Of a stretch of DNA of 64,000 nt, positions 57,672 to 64,000 are shown in pieces (the stretch's first letter is position 1; each line of letters begins with the position of its first letter). The notes under the pieces were generated by a model that worked only from the letters and a program-made list of their open reading frames with translations, had not been told where the DNA came from and searched no databases. The stretch covers positions 20,259,488-20,323,487 of the forward strand of contig NW_020654422.1 in assembly GCF_003589595.1 (NCBI RefSeq), read 5' to 3'. This stretch comes from Hyposmocoma kahamanoa. Taxonomy: Eukaryota; Arthropoda; Insecta; Lepidoptera; Cosmopterigidae. The translations under genes were made by a program, and so were the position numbers.

Positions 57672-58050
57672 AGAGGTGGGTGGTAAATAACAGTGATCAG
57701 AAAAAAATCACAGTGATCAGCTGTTAAATAGTATCACTGTGATTTTTAACGATGGAACGACGTTCCAAAATCACATAGGCTGTACCTTCGTTCCACTAAC
57801 TGTAACTGATGTACAAAATTGATCCAAAATAATAAACACGCCGTATACTCTTCTTAACGAATAATACGACAGCCATAAGCATGTAAAACTGTGAAGGTTA
57901 TTGCGGATCAACTTTTCAAATGGAATTCAAGTTGAGTAATAGTAACGACTATTAGAAAGTAGCCGCTTGCCAAAACCGTATATCGCGGTGACAGGTGTGA
58001 CAAGTCACGGTGGTTTATCACTGTGATTTTTTGTAACTGGAACGATAGTC
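57672..58050. mobile_element. hAT-like remnant, one end
   Basis: Starts TAGAGGTGGGTGG, a hAT-type terminus. It is followed by AAATCACAGTGAT and its complement 15 nt later. ATCACTGTGATTTTT recurs at 57733 and 58017. No partner terminus found. Confidence 0.55.
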
Positions 58051-58107
58051 ACGGCTATAGAAATGTAACGCTTTCCTCGTGTCTGATTGTGATATACTTT
58101 AAAAGCT

Positions 58108-58132
58108 ATATTTATTTATTTATTTATTTATT
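58108..58132. repeat. (TTTA)n microsatellite
   Basis: About six TTTA units, possibly a SINE tail. Confidence 0.9.
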
Positions 58133-58397
58133 CAGGATATTTCACATAGAAAAACACTACACGTTAAATATCGAACATAATAGCTTAAACCTACTTGCTT
58201 CTACATTTAAGGAACATCACAGCATGCAATGACAACAATCTGCAATAAAATATTAACAACATTACTGTTGTTTTAAATTATGCGAATATATAATTAATCT
58301 ATCTACTTAATTCTGTTCTGTGTAGCAGTTTCCAAGAGAACGTTTCCAACAGTTACCTTCTTAAAGCTGCGTTAATTGTTAACCATAATCAAAGTAT

Positions 58398-59049
58398 TAG
58401 AGGCGGGCGTTGAATGGACAAACTAGTCGAATCAACTGTTCACGTCTAATCGACGTTTCTACGGTCTACCGTTCTTCGGTTAACTAGTAGAATTCGTAGA
58501 CGGTTAAACGGAGAGTCCACGCGTTAATCAATGCTCTGCGTCACGAGACGACGTGCGGACTTAGTCAAATTATACATAGCATTACATAGACAAATTATTT
58601 TGAACTTTAAATTCTGTACGTGTAAGTTGATGTTTGAATATGTGCGATGAAGTAAGATAAGTCTGTTATGCTATTTATTATTGCAATAATGCATTCAATA
58701 TACAAAAAGGATGACGGTGTAGTTAATTCGCTAGAGCGAGAGAGAGACGTTGCGCCCGTTGTGACGCAATGCCCTTGAATCTATCGGAATTAAACTCTAT
58801 TGCAGTATGTTAAAAGCGTCGATAGCCGCGCTCATGTTAAACATTGGAAATGAATTAATTTCCAAAACTATAGTTCATATTCTCAAAAGCTACTTTAGTT
58901 GATTCAGTTAAACTCGTCTTACGAACGAAAATCAACTTAAGTTGAATGATCGACTAGTCGACAAATTTAACTAGTTGACCGACCAGTTTATCGTCGACGA
59001 TGGACGGTTGCGTTTCGTTAACGGAAAACGCGTCGACGACCCATCTCTA
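58398..59049. mobile_element. 652-bp non-autonomous hAT element
   Basis: Left end TAGAGGCGGGCG mirrors the right end (inward TAGAGATGGGTCG). The perfect 8-bp duplication CAAAGTAT is at 58390-58397 and 59050-59057. ACTAGT-containing motifs (CTAGTCGA, ACTAGTTGAC) cluster near both ends. No transposase ORF. Confidence 0.93.
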
Positions 59050-59067
59050 CAAAGTATGGTCCGAGTG

Positions 59068-59165
59068 AAGTAGTCAACATTCGACGGAAAATCTTAACAC
59101 CGCGATTCAGGATTGCGCAAAATTGATCAATGCCATCTACACTTGTTAGAAGGAACTACAAAAAT
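59068..59165 (+). repeat. dispersed repeat J copy 3
   Basis: AAAATCTTAACACCGCGATTC and AATGCCATCTA shared with 40822 and 48720. Confidence 0.72.
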
Positions 59166-59207
59166 GCTCATAGTTGGTTATTGCAATTAATTGTATTTAT
59201 GATATCG

Positions 59208-59400
59208 AGAAGGGACGAACAAGTTGTGCACCATATTCCATAACAGCTGTAATGTAACTCGGTGCTTTAAATCATAAAGATCCATTGCCTTGAGACATAA
59301 GTTGACAAGTCCCATGTGCAAGTAATTTTACTAGCACCCTTACCTCTTCAAAATCGAAACGCAATAATGCTCAACATTACTGTTTGGCGGCTGAAATATG
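59208..59400 (-). mobile_element. family A copy, internally deleted
   Basis: GGGACGAACAAGTTGTGCACC to ACTGTTTGGCGGCTGAAAT; one hairpin arm deleted (CATTGCC only). Confidence 0.82.
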
Positions 59401-59970
59401 AACTTTATTAGTTTTTTTTTAAATATTTTAAAAATCCCGCTTGAAAAGACTCAACGGATATACATATTCAAAATTCGAAACTCAATTTAAGAATTATGAT
59501 CAAAATTAAAATTCGAATGAGTCTTTGAAATTGACAGCAAATAAGCCGTTTCAAATTTTGAACAAACCAAATTCGAGATTCTGTTTTTAATTATACGTAG
59601 GTATTTACAGGCAGAAACTCGAATGATAATATTATTTCATTCAAGTTACAACGAAGTTCGCGACCCTTGAGTACAGACGAAGATAAACCGGAGGTAGTGA
59701 TGGGATAAGAATCGAAAGATTTATTCGATAAATCGTCCACTGTACAATAAAATTAGTTTCTAAAAAAAATGTATAAATATTGTGTAGTAATTTTTTTAAC
59801 AGTATAGTAACTAATCGAATATTCTTTGTTTTCTGTTCTGCAAGTAGGCAGGATAATATGAGTAAACCGTTTCTCGTTTTCTTGCAGTCTTCCGCTGATG
59901 TGCTTTGTATGCCATCGAACAAATGCGCGAGTAGCCTATTACCCGTATTATAAGGTAAGTAGCAGACCGA
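59401..59970. other. unassigned, one hAT-like terminus
   Basis: TAGTGATGGGATAAGAATCG at 59697 resembles a hAT end and is followed by GATTTATTCGATAAATC, a small palindrome. No partner end located. Confidence 0.35.
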
Positions 59971-59975
59971 ATGGG

Positions 59976-60234
59976 TTGGTAACCTATCACAAACTCGAAT
60001 TTTTTTCCGAAAAAACGTTTGTTCGAATTTTCGTTACACCGAAAACCGAATTATAACGAAACCGTTGTTCTTTTAGGATATGTCAGATGTTTATCGGAAA
60101 GACACGATTAGGTTCGGTTAAGTTAGGTTTAAAAGAAAAAACATTTTCCTCTCAAAATTACTTTCGAGGTTATGAAATTTCGAGCTAACGTTATTTCTGA
60201 AAAATGTCATTTCGAACTACTGATAGGTAACCAA
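59976..60234 (+). mobile_element. family F MITE copy 3 (259 bp)
   Basis: TTGGTAACCTATCA against TTGGTTACCTATCA (inward), 13 of 14. AATGGG flanks both sides. Confidence 0.9.
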
Positions 60235-60817
60235 ATGGGCCCTACTGACGTCTAGTAATACTGTGCTACAGCAAGGTTAATAATAATAATATTCGGTGCT
60301 TCATCTACCACTTTATAAACAGATATCTGCAATCCTCTTTTTCGAAATGATACAGCCCCATATCTTTCTACATTAGTTTTGATTATAGACCCTCCCTACC
60401 GACCCTTAGGGTCTACGAAAAGTGCACTATAACGTGTGCGCGTACAGGAACCTTATAAGTTCAGGTTCTGACCCCAAATCAGCCAGTGTACAGGGTTATC
60501 ACAGACGTCTGTCACTTGACTTCACCTGATTCTCGAGAGGCTAGTATCCCGGGTGAGCCGCCCCGGGTCCACAGTACCTTCCCTATTTTCCGGATAGGTA
60601 CCGGAGCTACAGCTTGCACACTTCTCGTTGCGCATTTGTACAATTAGCGGTTGCCAGTGTTGCCACCGCTAAGTCAAGAAATGGTACAGTTGAATCATGA
60701 CTATTAACCAATATTTGAAATAAACGCGCTTCTAACATTGAGTCAGACTATGTCCAAACGTAGTCATACGTCTCTTTCACGTTAAAAAAAAAATAGTACT
60801 TCTTATTTTTTTAAATA
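60235..60817. other. no gene or repeat recognised
   Basis: 60400-60660 is less AT-rich with GCCGCCCCGGG-type words, but no ORF or family match. Confidence 0.4.
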
Positions 60818-61178
60818 CCACGAACAAATGGTGCCCTGGCAGTAAACACGATGAAATTCACGCCTGGTCTAAACAGCTGCAGTGTCGTTCAGAGCCTCAA
60901 ACGCAAAGGTCTGAGACATAAGTTGTAAGTCCTACGTGCCTATAATTTCACTAGCGTCTTACCTTTCAGAACCGGAACGCAGTACAAACGACGTGAATGG
61001 TTCTGTTGTAATTTTAGCGCTATTTTCGGTTCGGATTTCTATTGCAAAAAAATGTGCTGTGTGAACCCCCGTTCACAAACCCTTCGAAAGTGGAACGCAG
61101 TTAATGCTCACATTACCGCATGGTGGCAGAAATAGATAAGGTAGCAATACTCCCTTGACAGACTCTTTCACAAACTTG
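60818..61178 (-). mobile_element. family A copy, disrupted
   Basis: 3' part to CCGGAACGCAGTAC (60986), about 90 bp unrelated, then a second overlapping piece from AAACCCTTCGAAAGTGGAAC to the 5' end. The GAACGCAGT block is present twice, so two copies or a duplication. Confidence 0.75.
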
Positions 61179-62455
61179 CTAAATTCTGTATATCATAGTT
61201 GTATTATGTTGTAATGGTGCTTACAATGGAAAGAAAATTATATGTGTACCTTTATTGTCAACTAGTTTGATTAACAGCGTCAATAAAAAAAAAATAAAAC
61301 AAAACGTTCGGTATTTAAGTCCCATCTCTTTAGCGTACTTTATCTAAATATAATAAAGTTACGACTTTTTTCCTTGTTGAGTGAATGTTTTAAAATACTT
61401 TCGACGGATCCTCGACAGAGTTCCGAATTCGGCTTCAGAAATTACCCGACAGATTGATCCGAATTCAGACAAGATCCAACAATTTGCATCCAACTTGCAG
61501 CTTATTTAGATTGTTTTTCGTTTTCCTGCTAACTTCCCTCCAGGCACTGGAACTTGGTATTCTACTTTAAAAAAATTCCAGAGTTTTTTTAAATATCTCT
61601 TTAGATTATTTTCTTTCTTGTCGTTTACATTTTTTTCGAAGGTACATTTGAATTTGGAATTCAATTTAAAAAAGTAAGGGATAACATTTTGCTTTCTTAT
61701 TGTTAGCAATGACAATACATTATGCCAGTACCAAAATCAAATATATTAAGACCAATTGCAATAGATCCAATTTGTACAAAGCAAATCAGAAACAAGATTA
61801 CAATTCTCATTTCCTAGTACTAGAGAATAGGTACCTCTGGAAAGCCAAAACAGATCTTGGCAAATATGGATTTCTGGAAGCAATTACTGCTTAGGATTTT
61901 GTTAACATCTGTTAGTAGAGAATACGATGTTTTGATTATTATCTATAGGGGGTTTAAATTTGTATCAATTACAATTTAAGATAAAAATAATGCCGCACTA
62001 ACTACAGATCTTAGTGGTAGCTACTGATCTCATAAAAGGCCAGGAAAATCAATTATTCACATCACAAAAAACGTAACATTCTTCATACAATTTTTTTCAT
62101 CATAATAACTACGTCCTCGAGACAGAATTCTATTTGCCTGTACTAAGACCCAAAAATATTTTCTATATTTTATTGATTCCTTCTAATAAATGAAAACCGG
62201 TTATGACCATCAATAACCGGTTCAAACGGGCACTAGCCCCACCGGGATACCAGATACGGGGCAAATTATAACTAGGCGCAGCGTAACTGCTCCTTTGGCG
62301 GCAATAATCGTATCTTGCCTCGAAAAATGGCAAGTATGCGCAAAAATGGGAAAAGTAAAGGAGGTAAGAGAGAGTACCTACTTCTCTTCGAAGCGCGATA
62401 AAAAACCTTATGCAGGTGATTATACTTGTGACAATAAATATCGTGAATAGAATTT
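61179..62455. other. no gene; paired AACCGGTT sites
   Basis: No ORF or repeat family. AACCGGTT occurs at 62195-62202 and 62215-62222. Confidence 0.45.
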
Positions 62456-63350
62456 ACGAGGTGTTATACGTGACGTGTTTAGTGAAACTGTCGTAATTAG
62501 GCAAATTTTGGTTGCAAATATACGTAATTCATATAATTCCGGATCATATACCAAGATTATCATTATCTGAGTTTAAAAAATACATTAAAAATATTTTGAT
62601 TGAAATGTACAATACATTTATTTTTCTCGTGAGTTTGAGTGTAATTTGTGGTTGTCTCTACGTGTGCCCATGGCACACATTTCCCTAGTTCGGGGCTATG
62701 TTGAGTGTGTGCGTTATTATTAAAATGTTATACATGACGTGTTTAGTGAAACTGTGGTAAGAAGCATTAGGCAAATTTTGGATGGAAACTTATTTCGATT
62801 TAGTTCTTTACAAATGAATGAGCTGTAGCGTGTGTTAAGGAAGTCGCTACCCTTATCAACATGGATTCACATTAAGCCGGCCAGAAAAATCTTTATTTAC
62901 CTTAACACTAGTAAGTAAGTAGCAGTAGAGTTCCTTGTACAAGAGTTCGTCCAGGGTAACACCGTAACTTTTTTACTTATTTCTGCTGCCAAGCTGTAAT
63001 GTGAGCGTAACTGCGTTCCGGTTTGTAAGGGTAAGGGTGCTGGTGAAGTTACAGGCGTATAGGACCTAACAGGTATAAGGGTGTGACCCTCATATTTAGT
63101 CAAATATTTTATATGTCCGTAAAAATATACGTAATTCATATAATTCCGGATCATATGTATATTAAGATTATCATTATCTGAGTTTAAAAACTACATTAAA
63201 AATATTTTGATTGAAATATTCAATACATTTATTTTTCTCGTGAGTTTGGGTGTAATTTGTGGTTGTCTCTATGTGTGTCCATGTCACCCGCGACATAGAG
63301 TTTTCTTAGTTCGGGGCTATATTGAGTGTGTGCGTTATTATTATAATAAT
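62456..63350 (+). repeat. local tandem duplication
   Basis: GACGTGTTTAGTGAAACTGT, ATACGTAATTCATATAATTC, TTAAGATTATCATTATCTGA-type blocks and a SINE D 3' half occur in the same order in 62460-62722 and 62727-63350. The second unit is enlarged by extra sequence including a family A fragment. Confidence 0.85.
62917..63072 (+). mobile_element. family A 5' fragment inside the duplication
   Basis: TAGCAGTAGAGTTCCTTGTA to GTTACAGGCGTATAGGACC; 3' half absent. Confidence 0.83.
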
Positions 63351-63491
63351 TTAAGTAATTAAAATGATAACTACAAACATTATTGCGTTTACTACATTTT
63401 ATACCACATTTTTGTCTTCGTCCCGAAAAATTAGATAGACATCACATACTAGGTTTTCACTCAAAGACAACGATATTGGAAGTGAAATTAT

Positions 63492-63750
63492 TTTTAACCG
63501 ACTTATACAAAAGAAGAGATGATCGATTCGGTCACATTTGTGAACTGATTTCGATGATTCTTTTCTGTTGGAAAGGGGGTACCTCAGTAATCATGGCACC
63601 ATTCAAATTTAAAGAAAATTTTCCACCTCTAAGGGTGGCAAAGTAGGGGAAGAATCTAGTGGACTGGATTTCACCCATTTTCCGTTTACCAATTTCAATA
63701 AAACTTGGCGAATAGATTCCATAAACTTTTGAGGTTGCTTTTTTATATAA
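63492..63750 (+). mobile_element. family H element
   Basis: TTTAACCGACTTATACAAAA to CTTTTGAGGTTGC, with AATTATTT occurring just outside both ends as a possible target duplication. A family C scrap (63750-63795) follows. Confidence 0.76.
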
Positions 63751-64000
63751 TTATTTCGGATCCAAATCGTGCATATTTGTCTTTTCGAACAAACCTGTGA
63801 CGATGTGACCTCCTTCCATTGTTATCCCACCTTTTCATCACCTTTTCTGTGGTTCCTGGCCATTTCTTTTCAAATTTTGAAACGTTCGACACATCCGAAG
63901 AACAGAGTCCGATGTGATTATATATCGAAAAGAGTAGAAGTACGTTACTAGAATAATTTCGTTATTCAAACCAAGACCTATGTAAAGATGTTTTGAGAAT

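Overview
The window is AT-rich, repeat-dense eukaryotic DNA, most probably from a moth or butterfly. The evidence is an intact cecropia-type mariner transposase like those of Lepidoptera, several tRNA-headed SINE families, decayed LINE 3' ends of kinds I recognise from lepidopteran genomes, and no bacterial-type gene packing. A run of 10 N at 34913-34922 follows a CA repeat, so this is an assembled scaffold. I found no convincing host protein-coding gene, rRNA or functional tRNA. The only confident CDS is the mariner transposase at 38257-39273 on the minus strand.

Repeat families are labelled here for convenience. A is a short SINE-like retroelement of about 300 bp with a poly-A tail, about 29 full or partial copies. 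B is a 286-bp MITE with 8-bp target duplications, four complete copies plus one fragment. C is a fold-back element with arms up to 88 nt and an 11-bp target duplication in the best copy. D, E, G, L and Q are tRNA-headed SINEs. F is a 259-bp MITE, three copies. H is an element of about 240 bp with ends AACCGAC(C/T)TC. J is a short dispersed repeat. K is a widespread lepidopteran-type element. M is a LINE 3'-end repeat. Single MITE or hAT-like elements lie at 9692-9890, 11259-11397, 20883-21224, 23395-23959, 46615-47252, 51741-52347 and 58398-59049.

Layout: 1-2210 holds two A copies split by a B and a C insertion, then H. 2211-6490 is mostly low-copy sequence. 6490-19130 mixes A, F, B, C, G and Q with two small MITEs and a GT microsatellite. 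19680-25750 holds fold-backs, a GC-rich MITE, a CTCGAG-rich hAT-like element and a four-level nest (K containing A containing an unknown insert containing B). 26250-37050 holds LINE remnants and A and D copies. 38168-39900 is the mariner sitting beside a C element. 40260-57220 is the densest SINE and MITE zone, with SINE-in-SINE nesting. 57670-59060 is hAT territory. 59200-64000 holds A, F and H copies and a local tandem duplication.

Nothing here works together as a gene pathway. The biology is transposition history: nested insertions give relative ages, several target-site duplications are still readable, and many perfect or near-perfect inverted repeats suggest repeated fold-back or template-switch events. 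I did not find a new defence, toxin or metabolic system.
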